A DNA stretch of 64,000 nucleotides. It comes from Hafnia alvei (GTDB taxonomy: Bacteria; Pseudomonadota; Gammaproteobacteria; Enterobacterales; Enterobacteriaceae). Shown here piece by piece: positions 27,086-36,948 of this stretch (position 1 is its first letter; each line of letters starts with the position of its first letter). The translations under genes and the position numbers were made by a program. The stretch lies in contig NZ_CP139992.1 in assembly GCF_034424155.1 (NCBI RefSeq), positions 1,566,012-1,630,011 of the forward strand, in the 5' to 3' direction. The notes under the pieces are model-generated. The model did no database searches. It was not told the origin of the DNA and saw only the letters and a program-made list of their open reading frames with translations.

Positions 27086-27391
27086 ATGAAGGCTTTAGGG
27101 GATTTGCCTAAACCTGTTTTAATCTGTGAAGCGCTGGGAATGGTGCTGCTGGTGGTAGCCTATCTCAGTATTCACGATTATATTCATCTACCCGATCTGC
27201 TCGCGACACCGCTCGCGGCGGTCATCATGATTTTTGCCGGTGTTGCGCTGATGATACCGGCTGCCGTGGCGCTGATTTGGAGCTTGACGCATAGCAAAAC
27301 ACCGCTGTTTAGCTTAACGCCAAAGTCAGATGCGTCGGCGGCAAAACCTGAAACAAAATCTGAGGAGCATAAAAATGACGCCAACCATTGA
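27086..27391 (+). CDS. ybjC: DUF1418 inner-membrane protein YbjC
   Basis: 101 residues with two hydrophobic helices (about 15-34 and 45-68) and a charged tail of low complexity. It is the first gene of ybjC-nfsA-rimK and overlaps nfsA by 17 bp. GGGAG precedes the ATG. In E. coli the operon is activated by SoxS. Function unknown. Confidence 0.9.
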   Translation: MKALGDLPKPVLICEALGMVLLVVAYLSIHDYIHLPDLLATPLAAVIMIFAGVALMIPAAVALIWSLTHSKTPLFSLTPKSDASAAKPETKSEEHKNDANH

Positions 27392-28097
27392 TCTTCTGTG
27401 TTCGCATCGATCTGTCCGTGCGTTTACGCCACAGCCTATCGGTGACGCAGAGCGGGAGGCAATTTTTGCTGCGGCACGTGCCACGTCTAGCTCAAGCTTC
27501 TTGCAGTGCAGCTCGATTATTCGTATTACCGATCCTTCACTGCGTGAGCAACTGGTTGAGCTAACCGGAGGCCAACAGCATGTGGCGGATGCCGCTGAAT
27601 TCTGGGTTTTCTGCGCGGATTTCAATCGCCATAAAGAAATCTTTCCTCAAGCGGAATTAGGTTTGGCTGAGCAACTGCTGTTAGGCACGGTTGATACGTC
27701 GCTGATGGCGCAAAACGCCTTTACTGCGGCTGAATCCTTAGGGCTGGGCGGCGTTTATATTGGTGGTCTGCGTAATAATATTGAGGAAGTTACCCAGTTA
27801 TTAAAGCTGCCGCAAAACGTGCTGCCGCTGATGGGATTGTGTCTTGGCTATCCGGCGACTAATCCCGCGCAAAAGCCGCGTCTACCGGAGGCGATGGTGG
27901 TGCATGAAAACTACTATCAACCACTCGATCGTGAACTTCTGGCGCAGTACGACGCCCATATTTGCGCTTATTATCAAAGCCGTGGAAGTAACACGCGTAG
28001 CGATACTTGGAGCGAGCAGATTAAGCGCACGCTGGCGAAAGAGAGCCGTCCGTTTATGCTGGAATATCTGCATAAACAAGGTTGGATCCTGAGATAG
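27375..28097 (+). CDS. nfsA: Oxygen-insensitive NADPH nitroreductase NfsA
   Basis: 240 residues, same as E. coli NfsA, when started at ATG 27375, which has GAGGAG 8 nt upstream inside the ybjC gene. FMN-binding nitroreductase fold: N-terminal HRSVRAFTPQPI and the FMN-contacting SSSSFLQCSS run, then GLGGVYIGGLRN. It reduces nitro-aromatics and quinones by two electrons. Downstream lies rimK, 15 bp away. Confidence 0.95.
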   Translation: MTPTIDLLCSHRSVRAFTPQPIGDAEREAIFAAARATSSSSFLQCSSIIRITDPSLREQLVELTGGQQHVADAAEFWVFCADFNRHKEIFPQAELGLAEQLLLGTVDTSLMAQNAFTAAESLGLGGVYIGGLRNNIEEVTQLLKLPQNVLPLMGLCLGYPATNPAQKPRLPEAMVVHENYYQPLDRELLAQYDAHICAYYQSRGSNTRSDTWSEQIKRTLAKESRPFMLEYLHKQGWILR

Positions 28098-28112
28098 TAT
28101 AAGAGGTTGGCC

Positions 28113-29000
28113 GTGAATATCGTCATACTTTCCCGTGATGGCTCCCTATATTCATGTAAACGCTTGAAAGAGGCGGCGCAGCGACGTGGTCACAACATTG
28201 ATATTGTTGATCCGCTTTCGTGCTATATGAACATCAACTGCGCAGCACCCAGCGTGCATGAAAAAGGGCGTCAGTTGGAACGCTATGACGCCGTGATCCC
28301 GCGCATTGGATCGGCGATTACCTTTTACGGCACGGCGGTTTTACGACAGTTTGAAATGCTGGGCAGTTTTCCGCTAAACAACGCCGCTTCGATTGCCAAA
28401 GCCCGCGATAAGCTGCATTCATTGCAGTTGTTGGCTCAGCAGGGCATCGATCTGCCTATTACGGGATTCGCGCACCGCCCTGACGATACCAGCGATTTAA
28501 TTGAAATGGTCGGTGGTGCTCCGCTGGTGGTTAAGCTGGTTGAAGGCACGCAGGGGATCGGCGTAGTGCTTGCCGAGACGCGTCAGGCTGCGGAAAGCGT
28601 AATCGATGCTTTTCGTGGTTTGAATGCGCACATTCTGGTGCAGGAATATATCAAAGAGGCTCAGGGCGCAGACATTCGCTGTTTGGTGATCGGCAAGCGG
28701 GTAGTGGCGGCTATCGAGCGGCAGGCTAAACCGGGTGAGTTTCGTTCTAATCTGCATCGCGGTGGTACCGCGAAACGGGTGGTTATCTCCGAACAAGAAC
28801 GCGAGGTGGCGCTGAAAGCCGTTGCCACGCTGGGCTTATGCGTGGCAGGCGTGGATATTCTACGCTCCGCGCGCGGCCCATTGGTGATGGAGGTTAATGC
28901 CTCGCCGGGGTTGGAAGGCATTGAAACCACCACGGGGAAAGATATTGCAGGTATGATGATCGACTACATTGAACGCACGATTGCGCGCAAAAAGCACTAA
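28113..29000 (+). CDS. rimK: Ribosomal protein S6 glutamate ligase RimK
   Basis: 295 residues, ATP-grasp fold. The core [20 protein letters not shown], then [15 protein letters not shown] and the metal site [12 protein letters not shown] are complete. It adds glutamates to the C terminus of ribosomal protein S6. Start GTG 28113 gives the family N terminus (NIVILSRDG) and is 7 nt after AAGAGG; a TTG two codons earlier is too close to that site. The stop overlaps the stop of the convergent small gene by 4 bp. Confidence 0.95.
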   Translation: MNIVILSRDGSLYSCKRLKEAAQRRGHNIDIVDPLSCYMNINCAAPSVHEKGRQLERYDAVIPRIGSAITFYGTAVLRQFEMLGSFPLNNAASIAKARDKLHSLQLLAQQGIDLPITGFAHRPDDTSDLIEMVGGAPLVVKLVEGTQGIGVVLAETRQAAESVIDAFRGLNAHILVQEYIKEAQGADIRCLVIGKRVVAAIERQAKPGEFRSNLHRGGTAKRVVISEQEREVALKAVATLGLCVAGVDILRSARGPLVMEVNASPGLEGIETTTGKDIAGMMIDYIERTIARKKH

Positions 29001-29191
29001 ACCTGTACAAACTGATTGGTGGCAGGTTGATAGTGATATCCCGCCTGCGCCAATCGTTCCTGTAATCCACTCATCGAAATATCATAACGGCGGGCTAAAT
29101 CCTCTAAGGTTGGGCACTCATCGCGGAGTTTCATGTTGACGATGCTCATCAGCATCAATGGGTCCATAGTGGCATAGCGCGTCAGCGACAT
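28997..29191 (-). CDS. DUF4250 small protein
   Basis: 64 residues from ATG 29191, which has AGGAG 8 nt upstream; the frame extends further but without a better start. The core [24 protein letters not shown] is that of DUF4250, known mainly as a stand-alone small protein in Firmicutes and some proteobacteria; function unknown. It contains a helix-turn-helix-like segment ([16 protein letters not shown]). It overlaps the rimK stop, and is divergent from ybjN. E. coli K-12 has no such gene here as far as I recall. Confidence 0.8.
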   Translation of the reverse strand: MSLTRYATMDPLMLMSIVNMKLRDECPTLEDLARRYDISMSGLQERLAQAGYHYQPATNQFVQV

Positions 29192-29333
29192 TGTGTACTC
29201 CTCTTTCCGCCAAGATTGATGAATTAATTGTCTTTGAGCATAGATAAAACGGGCAATTTTCCGTAAGCTATGCCCCTTTTCTACGTCTGTGCTCATTATC
29301 TCCTGTTTTATCATTTTTGTAAGGTAGGCCACT

Positions 29334-29825
29334 ATGGATTCGCTAATCGTCCCGGATCTGGATCTTTTACGACGCTGGCTGGATCAACTGGGCATCACCT
29401 TTTTTGAGTGTGACTCCTGCCAAGCGCTACATCTGCCGCATATGCAGAATTTTGACGGCGTATTTGACGCCAAAGTCGATATGATCGATCAAACGATTTT
29501 GTTCAGTGCGCTGGCTGAAATACGCCCGACCTCGCTGATCCCCTTGGTTGCCGATCTCAGTCAAATGAATGCCAGCACGTTAGCAGTGAAAGTCTTTGTT
29601 GATATTCAGGATGACAATTTACCGAAGCTGATTGCCTGCCTTTCATTGAACGGCAGCGTCGGTGTGACGCTTGAGCAGTTTGCTGAGTTCATGAAACAGG
29701 GCGAAGAACAGCTTTCGATGATCATGATGGAGACACGCGCCAATGGCATGTTGTTTCTCGGCGAAGGCGAAGAAAGCGACGCCGATTACGACCCAAACGC
29801 CATGAGCGGGCCTCTGCTCCATTAG
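29334..29825 (+). CDS. ybjN: YbjN family protein
   Basis: 163 residues, similar to E. coli YbjN over its length (ECDSCQALHLPHMQNFDGVFDAK). The fold resembles type III secretion chaperones; YbjN in E. coli influences motility, stress and membrane traits. The acidic tail (EGEESDADYD) differs from E. coli. Gene position between rimK and potF agrees. A strong terminator follows. Confidence 0.93.
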   Translation: MDSLIVPDLDLLRRWLDQLGITFFECDSCQALHLPHMQNFDGVFDAKVDMIDQTILFSALAEIRPTSLIPLVADLSQMNASTLAVKVFVDIQDDNLPKLIACLSLNGSVGVTLEQFAEFMKQGEEQLSMIMMETRANGMLFLGEGEESDADYDPNAMSGPLLH

Positions 29826-29863
29826 TGATAACGCGCCTGACAATCACTGCGCCGACATGGTTC

Positions 29864-29893
29864 AACGGCACCTTTATGGTGCCGTTAGTTTTT
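29864..29893 (+). terminator. Rho-independent terminator of ybjN
   Basis: AACGGCACC/GGTGCCGTT stem with a TTTAT loop, then AGTTTTTG, 38 bp past the stop. Confidence 0.88.
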
Positions 29894-30225
29894 GTATAAA
29901 AACCTCATAAATATTCTGCAAATTAATCAATCTCCCCGATATCTGACGCCATAAGCGGCTTGAATGGCGCACGACATAGATGCTATTGCATAGAAAATCG
30001 ATAATTGACGTTTTTTCCACCGCTCGGTGGCTGGATAGGCTATCAGCAGTTATGCTTGATTTGCAGCGTACAGCCCAGATTTTCCTCATATTATTACTCA
30101 ACATTTAAATGAAGAAATAACCGCTTTTTCTGATTTTATATGCATAACGATCTGCTGTCGCATGCCATCACGGCTGGTAAACGGGCTAGTGCGCGCCGTT
30201 TCTACATTATTTGGAGGGATTGACG
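29894..30225 (+). other. Upstream region of potF
   Basis: About 330 bp without a gene. It must hold the potFGHI promoter, but I could not assign boxes or a regulator site with confidence. Confidence 0.5.
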
Positions 30226-31332
30226 ATGATCAACGGGCATAAAAAATGGCTGGTAGGCGCTATCTCTGGGGCTTTAATGGCTACCGCGGCAACGGCCGCC
30301 GATCAGAAAACGCTGCATATCTATAACTGGTCTGACTATATTGCACCAGACACCTTGGCGAATTTCACCAAAGAAACCGGCATCAAGGTGGTTTACGACG
30401 TGTTCGATTCCAACGAAGTGCTGGAAGGCAAACTGATGGCCGGTAGCACCGGTTTTGACTTGGTTGTTCCTTCCGCCAGTTTCCTCGAGCGTCAGGTTGG
30501 CGCGGGCGTATTTAAACCCTTAGACAAAAGCCAACTGAGTAACTACAAAAACCTCGATCCTGAGCTGCTAAAGCTAGTGGCTAAGCACGATCCAGACAAT
30601 AAATATGCGATTCCGTACACCTTTGCGACCACTGGCATTGGCTATAACGTCGAAAAAGTGAAAGCGGCATTAGGCAAAGATGTGCCGGTGAATAGCTGGG
30701 ATCTGGTGTTGAAGCCTGAGAATCTGGAAAAACTAAAAAGCTGCGGCGTTTCTTTCCTCGATGCTCCCGCAGAAATTTATGCCACCGTACTGAACTACAT
30801 TGGCAAAGATCCTAACAGTTCTGACGCCAACGACTACAACGGCGCGGCGAACGACTTGCTGTTAAAACTTCGTCCAAATATTCGTTATTTCCACTCCTCT
30901 CAGTACATCAATGACTTAGCTAACGGTGACATTTGCGTCGCGGTCGGCTGGTCTGGGGATGTGATGCAGGCCGCTAACCGTGCTAAAGAAGCTAAAAACG
31001 GGGTGGATATTGCCTACAGCATTCCGAAAGAAGGTGCACTGATCTTCTTCGATGTGTTTGCGATGCCCGCTGACGCGAAAAATGCCCCTGAGGCGTATCA
31101 GTTCCTCAACTACTTATTGCGCCCTGAAGTGATCGCAAATATTAGCAATCACGTTTATTACGCTAACGCCAATAAAGCGGCGACACCGTTGGTGAATCCA
31201 GAAGTGCGGGATAATCCGGGAATTTATCCTCCGCCGGACGTCAGAGCCAAAATGTTCACGCTGAAAGTGCAATCGCCAAAAATTGACCGCGTGATCACTC
31301 GCGCGTGGACCAAAGTGAAAACCGGAAAATAA
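30226..31332 (+). CDS. potF: Putrescine-binding periplasmic protein PotF
   Basis: 368 residues from ATG 30226 (GGAGGG 8 nt upstream; a TTG 5 codons earlier overlaps that site). Signal peptide 1-25 (ending ATA-ADQ). Type 2 periplasmic-binding fold with LHIYNWSDYIAPDTL at the mature N terminus, the polyamine-binding family hallmark. It delivers putrescine to PotHI. First gene of potFGHI. Confidence 0.96.
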   Translation: MINGHKKWLVGAISGALMATAATAADQKTLHIYNWSDYIAPDTLANFTKETGIKVVYDVFDSNEVLEGKLMAGSTGFDLVVPSASFLERQVGAGVFKPLDKSQLSNYKNLDPELLKLVAKHDPDNKYAIPYTFATTGIGYNVEKVKAALGKDVPVNSWDLVLKPENLEKLKSCGVSFLDAPAEIYATVLNYIGKDPNSSDANDYNGAANDLLLKLRPNIRYFHSSQYINDLANGDICVAVGWSGDVMQAANRAKEAKNGVDIAYSIPKEGALIFFDVFAMPADAKNAPEAYQFLNYLLRPEVIANISNHVYYANANKAATPLVNPEVRDNPGIYPPPDVRAKMFTLKVQSPKIDRVITRAWTKVKTGK

Positions 31333-31485
31333 ATCAGCGAAACAGTTACGTAGATAAATAATGTGGCTACGCTGAATACACAGGCAGAGAAAACCTCTTT
31401 GCCTGTGTGCTTTTACACTGCTCATTGAGCGGTATGTGTCGATGCAGCCGGGTCTGTATCAGGTACGAGAGCGAGGACGTCCCGA

Positions 31486-32619
31486 ATGAATGATATTATC
31501 CCCCGTCAGGCACCTAAGGTGCATAAAGCGTTTACGCCGTTGTTGGAAATACGCAATCTCAGTAAAACCTTTGACGGGCAGCTCGCCGTCGATGACGTCA
31601 ATCTCACAATTTATAAAGGCGAAATTTTTGCGCTGCTCGGCGCATCAGGCTGTGGAAAATCCACCTTACTACGCATGTTGGCTGGTTTCGAAATGCCCTC
31701 CAGCGGGCAGATTGTCCTCGATGGGCAGGATTTAGCCCATGTGCCTCCTTATCAGCGCCCAATCAATATGATGTTCCAGTCTTATGCGCTTTTTCCCCAT
31801 ATGAGCGTGGAGCAAAATATCGCCTTCGGTTTGAAGCAAGATCGCTTGAGTCGCGGCGAAATCAGCCAGCGCGTGGAAGAAATGCTGTCACTGGTGCATA
31901 TGCAGGAATATGCGAAACGTAAGCCGCATCAGCTTTCAGGCGGGCAGCGTCAGCGTGTTGCGTTGGCGCGCAGTTTGGCCAAACGGCCAAAATTGCTGCT
32001 GCTAGATGAGCCCATGGGAGCATTAGATAAAAAACTGCGTGAGCGCATGCAGTTGGAAGTGGCGGACATCTTAGAACGCGTGGGCGTGACCTGCGTGATG
32101 GTGACGCACGATCAGGAAGAGGCGATGACGATGGCAGGGCGAATTGCCATTATGAACCGCGGTAAATTCGTGCAAATAGGTGAGCCAGAAGAGATTTATG
32201 AGCACCCAAACAGCCGCTACAGCGCCGAATTTATTGGCTCGGTTAACGTCTTTGACGGCATTTTGAAAGAACAGTTAGACGATGCGTTGCTGATCCAAAG
32301 CCCCGGCCTGTTGAATCCGCTCAAAGTGGATCTCGATGCCGCCGTGGTTGAGGGCGTTCCGGTGCAGATTGCTTTGCGCCCAGAGAAAATTCTGCTGTGT
32401 GAAGAGCCACCGGAAGACGGCTGTAATTACGCAACGGGAGAAGTGGTGCACATTGCCTATCTTGGTGATTTGTCTATTTATCACGTCAAGCTGCTCAGTG
32501 GGCAAATGATTAGCGCTCAGTTGCAGAATGGTCACCGTTTCCGCAAAGGTATGCCAACCTGGGGCGACCAAATCAAGCTGTGTTGGGATGCCGATAGCTG
32601 CGTGGTGCTCACCGTCTGA
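31486..32619 (+). CDS. potG: Putrescine ABC transporter ATP-binding protein PotG
   Basis: 377 residues, the E. coli length. Walker A GASGCGKST, signature LSGGQRQRVALARSL and Walker B LLLLDEPMGALD are intact, with the H-loop VMVTHDQEEAM; a C-terminal TOBE domain follows (from about 285). It powers putrescine import with PotH and PotI. It lies 153 bp after potF and 10 bp before potH. Confidence 0.97.
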   Translation: MNDIIPRQAPKVHKAFTPLLEIRNLSKTFDGQLAVDDVNLTIYKGEIFALLGASGCGKSTLLRMLAGFEMPSSGQIVLDGQDLAHVPPYQRPINMMFQSYALFPHMSVEQNIAFGLKQDRLSRGEISQRVEEMLSLVHMQEYAKRKPHQLSGGQRQRVALARSLAKRPKLLLLDEPMGALDKKLRERMQLEVADILERVGVTCVMVTHDQEEAMTMAGRIAIMNRGKFVQIGEPEEIYEHPNSRYSAEFIGSVNVFDGILKEQLDDALLIQSPGLLNPLKVDLDAAVVEGVPVQIALRPEKILLCEEPPEDGCNYATGEVVHIAYLGDLSIYHVKLLSGQMISAQLQNGHRFRKGMPTWGDQIKLCWDADSCVVLTV

Positions 32620-32629
32620 GGAGATAGCG

Positions 32630-33592
32630 ATGTCTACACTGTTTACAAGTCGCAGCGATCGCCCTCCGGTTCAGCGGGTGGGAAAATTCACTGCGTGGCT
32701 CTACCGTTTACGCGGGGTGCATGGCCGTAAACTGGTTATTGCCTTGCCCTATCTATGGCTGATCTGCCTATTTTTACTGCCGTTCCTGACGGTGTTTAAA
32801 ATCAGTCTGGCCGAAATGGCACGTGCGATCCCGCCGTTTACCGATCTAATGACCTGGGCGGACGACAAGCTGGATATTGCGCTGAACTTTGCCAACTATT
32901 TTCAGCTTTTTGACGACCCGCTTTATGTCGATGCTTACCTTCAATCGCTGCAAATCGCCGCTGTCTCAACGATATGTTGTTTAATCATTGGCTATCCGCT
33001 GGCGTGGGCGGTAGCGCACAGCAGTTCATCGACGCGCAATATTTTGCTGCTGCTGGTGATCTTGCCGTCTTGGACGTCGTTTCTGATCCGCGTGTATGCA
33101 TGGATGGGAATACTTAAAGAGAACGGCGTGCTGAATAACGTGCTGCTGTGGCTCGGCATTATCGATCATCCGTTGATTATTCTGCACACCAACACGGCGG
33201 TGTATATCGGCGTGGTGTACTCCTATCTGACATTTATGGTGCTGCCTATTTACACTGCGCTGACGCGTATTGATTACTCGCTGGTGGAAGCGGCGTTAGA
33301 TCTCGGCGCGAGACCAATGAAGACTTTCTTTAAAATCATCGTCCCTTTGACCAAAGGTGGAATTATCGCGGGCTCTATGCTGGTGTTTATTCCCGCCGTG
33401 GGTGAGTTTGTGATCCCTGAATTATTAGGTGGGCCGGACAGCATCATGATTGGGCGCGTACTGTGGCAGGAGTTCTTTAACAATCGCGATTGGCCCGTTG
33501 CTTCGGCGGTGGCGATCTTGATGTTGTTACTGCTGATCGTGCCGATCATGTTGTTCCACAAATATCAGAACAAAGAACTGGGGGCACACTGA
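32630..33592 (+). CDS. potH: Putrescine ABC transporter permease PotH
   Basis: 320 residues from ATG 32630 (GGAGATAG upstream); the open frame reaches back into potG, but this start gives the family length. Six membrane segments and the EAA loop EAALDLGARPMKTFFKIIVP, which contacts PotG. The stop overlaps the potI start (TGATG). Confidence 0.96.
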   Translation: MSTLFTSRSDRPPVQRVGKFTAWLYRLRGVHGRKLVIALPYLWLICLFLLPFLTVFKISLAEMARAIPPFTDLMTWADDKLDIALNFANYFQLFDDPLYVDAYLQSLQIAAVSTICCLIIGYPLAWAVAHSSSSTRNILLLLVILPSWTSFLIRVYAWMGILKENGVLNNVLLWLGIIDHPLIILHTNTAVYIGVVYSYLTFMVLPIYTALTRIDYSLVEAALDLGARPMKTFFKIIVPLTKGGIIAGSMLVFIPAVGEFVIPELLGGPDSIMIGRVLWQEFFNNRDWPVASAVAILMLLLLIVPIMLFHKYQNKELGAH

Positions 33593-34437
33593 TGAATACT
33601 TTACCGGTTGTGCGCTCGCCGTGGCGTATTGTGATTTTAGTGGTGTGCTTTTTCTTCCTGTACGCGCCGATGCTGCTGTTGGTTATCTACTCCTTCAACA
33701 GCTCTAAACTGGTTACCGTGTGGGCAGGGTGGTCAACGCGCTGGTACAGCGTGTTATTCCATGATTCGGTGATGATTAGCGCGGTAGGATTAAGCCTAAC
33801 TATTGCCGCAGCGGCGGCTACGATGGCGACCATTCTGGGCACCATGGCGGCGGTAGTGATGGTGCGTTTTGGCCGCTTTCGTGGCTCTAACGGGTTTGCA
33901 TTCATGCTGACTGCTCCGCTGGTTATGCCTGATGTCATTACTGGACTCTCACTGCTGCTGCTGTTTGTGGCGATGGGACACCTGATCGGCTGGCCCGCAG
34001 AGCGCGGCATGCTGACGATTTGGATGGCGCATGTGACCTTTTGTACGGCCTATGTCACCGTGGTGGTCAGTTCCCGCTTGCGTGAGCTGGATAAATCGTT
34101 GGAAGAGGCGGCGATGGATCTGGGCGCTACGCCGCTGAAAGTGTTCTTTGTGATCACCATTCCTATGATTGCCCCTGCGCTGGTTTCCGGCTGGCTGTTG
34201 GCATTTACGCTATCGCTCGACGATCTGGTTATCGCCAGCTTTGTGGCGGGGCCGGGATCAACGACGTTGCCGATGCTGGTGTTTGCCAGCGTGCGCATGG
34301 GTGTTAATCCAGAAATTAACGCGCTGGCCAGTATTATTTTGCTGGTGGTTGGGGTGATTGGCCTGATTGCATGGTGGTTTATGGCCAGAACAGAAAAACA
34401 GCGGCTGAAAGAGATCAGAAAAGCCGCAGGTGGTTAA
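33592..34437 (+). CDS. potI: Putrescine ABC transporter permease PotI
   Basis: 281 residues, same as E. coli, starting at ATG 33592, which shares a base with the potH stop. Six membrane segments and the EAA loop EAAMDLGATPLKVFFVITIP are present. The start is translationally coupled to potH. No strong terminator is visible after the stop. Confidence 0.96.
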   Translation: MNTLPVVRSPWRIVILVVCFFFLYAPMLLLVIYSFNSSKLVTVWAGWSTRWYSVLFHDSVMISAVGLSLTIAAAAATMATILGTMAAVVMVRFGRFRGSNGFAFMLTAPLVMPDVITGLSLLLLFVAMGHLIGWPAERGMLTIWMAHVTFCTAYVTVVVSSRLRELDKSLEEAAMDLGATPLKVFFVITIPMIAPALVSGWLLAFTLSLDDLVIASFVAGPGSTTLPMLVFASVRMGVNPEINALASIILLVVGVIGLIAWWFMARTEKQRLKEIRKAAGG

Positions 34438-34595
34438 CCGTGGTTATCTAACCTATCTCAGCGAATATCATCACTGAGCGTGTGAATAAATAGGGCGTGT
34501 AACACGTTAATTTGAAACATAAAGATCATAAACCGCTAGCCTGAACAACATAATTTGTCCTATCATGAGTTTTTCAGGCTAGCTTATGGAATAAG

Positions 34596-35087
34596 ATGTC
34601 AGAAATACTGCGTAACCGGCATGAAATGCTGAGAAAATGGGCTTTAGCCCCGGTACCTGTATTAATTGCCGGTACGGCAATGATCGGTATTCATACGCTT
34701 GGATTCTTGCTGTTACTCCATGAGCTGGGCTTTGACGGTTTAAGCGCGTTTATTTCAGATAGCGTACAGAATTGGGATTCCATGCTGCTTTGTATCGCAA
34801 GCGTTGCGGTGCTGAGTATTGAAATTGTCTGTGGGCTGGCCGTCATTCAGGGAAAAAACTGGGGGCGCTGGGGATACTTAGGCTGCCAGATTACGGTAAT
34901 CGCCTATATGTTGCTGGCCTCGCTTGGCTGGTTTCATCCTGAAATGTTCAGCGTCAACGGAGAAACCGGCGGTGAGATTTTCGCTGAGCTAGTGCGTTTA
35001 AAAATTCCTGAGCTCATGATTTTAGCTCTGCTGTTTGTCCCCCTTGCTAGCCGCCGTTACTTTGGGTTGCAGAACCGCCGCAGGTAA
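34596..35087 (+). CDS. ybjO: Inner-membrane protein YbjO (DUF2593)
   Basis: 163 residues with four hydrophobic helices (about 18-42, 60-82, 90-110, 134-152). It matches E. coli YbjO in length, in position between potI and rlmC, and in the C-terminal ILALLFVPLASRRYF. Function unknown. A 158-bp gap to potI suggests its own promoter. Confidence 0.88.
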   Translation: MSEILRNRHEMLRKWALAPVPVLIAGTAMIGIHTLGFLLLLHELGFDGLSAFISDSVQNWDSMLLCIASVAVLSIEIVCGLAVIQGKNWGRWGYLGCQITVIAYMLLASLGWFHPEMFSVNGETGGEIFAELVRLKIPELMILALLFVPLASRRYFGLQNRRR

Positions 35088-35194
35088 CGTCAGCGCGTTA
35101 TTTACCTCCTGTATTTCGCCTGACCCTGTGCCTTTATGCTACAATCCGCGCCGCCTTAACCCCATCTTTTCTTATTCAATAGAGTCTTTGTGAT

Positions 35195-36328
35195 ATGCAC
35201 TGTGCCCTGTATCAGTCGGGAACCTGTCGCTCTTGCCAGTGGCTTGAAACGCCATATGCCCAACAAATTACCCAAAAACAGCAGCAGCTAGAAGCGCTGA
35301 TGTCTGCCTTGCCGGTCGGGCGTTGGCTACCGGTTGTCAACAGTGTAGAACAGGCATTTCGTAACAAAGCGAAGATGGTTGTCAGCGGCAGCGTAGAACG
35401 CCCGCTGTTAGGTATGCTGCATCGTGATGGCACGGCGGTTGATTTATGCGAATGCCCGCTTTATCCCGACGCTTTTGCCGCGGTGTTCGATACGCTCAAA
35501 GTATTTATCGCCCGCGCCGGGTTAACGCCTTACAACGTAGAACGTAAACGCGGTGAGCTAAAATATTTACTGCTCACCGAAAGCCAAAAAAATGGCCAAC
35601 TTATGCTGCGCTTTGTATTGCGCTCGGAAACTAAGTTGGCACAGCTGCGTCAGGCATTGCCTTGGTTACAGCAGCAACTGCCCCAGCTCGCGGTGATCAC
35701 GGCCAATATTCAACCGGTGCATATGGCGATTTTGGAAGGAGAGACGGAAATCTTTCTTACCGAACAGCAGGCGCTGGAAGAGTCGTTTAACCAAATTCCG
35801 CTGTATATTCGCCCGCAGAGTTTTTTCCAAACCAATCCTCAGGTTGCCGCGGCGCTGTATGCCACCGCGCGTGACTGGGTACATGAGCTCAATGTCAGCA
35901 GTATGTGGGATCTGTTTTGTGGCGTGGGGGGCTTTGGATTGCACTGCGCAACGCCTGAGATGGAACTCACCGGCATTGAGATTAGTGCCGAAGCCATCGC
36001 CTGCGCGACGCGCTCTGCGCAGCAAATCGGCCTGCATAACGTCCAATTTGCCGCTCTAGATTCAACGCGTTTTGCCACTGCCGAAGGCGAAGTGCCTGAA
36101 CTGGTATTAGTTAATCCGCCGCGCCGTGGGATTGGGGCAGAGCTTTGCGCTTATCTTAGCACCATGGCTCCGCAATACATTCTCTACTCAAGCTGCAATG
36201 CGCAGACGATGGCTGTAGATATTGCGCGCTTGGAAAATTATCGCATCGAACAAGTTCAGCTCTTCGATATGTTCCCGCATACGGCGCATTACGAAGTATT
36301 AACCCTACTGGTTCGTCAGGATCGGTAG
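35195..36328 (+). CDS. rlmC: 23S rRNA (uracil-747-C5)-methyltransferase RlmC
   Basis: 377 residues. The 4Fe-4S ligands Cys3, Cys11, Cys14 and Cys87 are in place, and the SAM-dependent domain has [10 protein letters not shown] and the catalytic-Cys motif SSCN. It methylates U747 of 23S rRNA with SAM. The 3' end overlaps the convergent alkyltransferase gene by 13 bp. Formerly rumB/ybjF. Confidence 0.96.
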   Translation: MHCALYQSGTCRSCQWLETPYAQQITQKQQQLEALMSALPVGRWLPVVNSVEQAFRNKAKMVVSGSVERPLLGMLHRDGTAVDLCECPLYPDAFAAVFDTLKVFIARAGLTPYNVERKRGELKYLLLTESQKNGQLMLRFVLRSETKLAQLRQALPWLQQQLPQLAVITANIQPVHMAILEGETEIFLTEQQALEESFNQIPLYIRPQSFFQTNPQVAAALYATARDWVHELNVSSMWDLFCGVGGFGLHCATPEMELTGIEISAEAIACATRSAQQIGLHNVQFAALDSTRFATAEGEVPELVLVNPPRRGIGAELCAYLSTMAPQYILYSSCNAQTMAVDIARLENYRIEQVQLFDMFPHTAHYEVLTLLVRQDR

Positions 36329-36804
36329 CTGATTTTCTCCAGATCGAGCAAGGCTTTTTTGATCGGTAATCCGCCTGAATAACCGGTCAAAGAGAGATCT
36401 TTGCCGAGCACGCGATGGCAGGGAATGAGAATCGAAATGGGGTTTCTTCCCACCGCGCCGCCCACGGCGCGCACGGCTTTCGGATTGTTTAACGCATTAG
36501 CAATGACCGAGTAGTGGCTGATGGTGCCGTATGGGATAGTGAGTAATGCCTTCCATACCGACTGCTGAAACGCCGTACCAACGGGCGCGAGCGGCAGGTT
36601 ATCAAAACGTAGTTTTTCCCCTGCAAAATAGGCATCTAAACAGTCGCGAATTTGCCGGTTGATGCTGAAATCCCCATCCTCAATCCACTCGGCAGGGCAG
36701 ATCTTTTCTTCGATCTCATTAGGTAGCCACAGCTGGCGCAGCCCTATTTCATCCGAAACTAATCTGAGCATGCCAACGGGCGAGGAATAAAGTGCGTGGT
36801 ACAT
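36316..36804 (-). CDS. Methylated-DNA--protein-cysteine methyltransferase (Ogt type)
   Basis: 162 residues: a short N-terminal domain and the C-terminal DNA-binding/active-site domain with the acceptor PCHR at 128-131 and [12 protein letters not shown] before it. It repairs O6-alkylguanine by suicidal transfer to Cys129. No AraC domain, so it is Ogt-like, not Ada. It is not at the ogt position of E. coli and looks like an inserted gene between rlmC and artJ. The ends of it and rlmC overlap. Confidence 0.9.
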   Translation of the reverse strand: MYHALYSSPVGMLRLVSDEIGLRQLWLPNEIEEKICPAEWIEDGDFSINRQIRDCLDAYFAGEKLRFDNLPLAPVGTAFQQSVWKALLTIPYGTISHYSVIANALNNPKAVRAVGGAVGRNPISILIPCHRVLGKDLSLTGYSGGLPIKKALLDLEKISYRS

Positions 36805-36915
36805 GAAGTCTCCCTGAGTTTGGTTTAGTCCACGTTGATTGGGCTAAGGTAGCAAAACGCAGCGAGGGAGGGTATTACCATGAAGGATAAGGGATAAAAT
36901 TCAGAATTTCAGCGA

Positions 36916-36948
36916 CCCCTCTCCCGAGGTGGGAGAGGGGGATTTTAT
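36916..36948. terminator. GC-rich hairpin downstream of artJ
   Basis: Ten-bp arms (CCCCTCTCCC/GGGAGAGGGG) with a 5-nt loop. The T-rich tail is on the plus side; on the minus strand, the artJ direction, no U-run follows, so its use as artJ terminator is uncertain. Confidence 0.45.
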
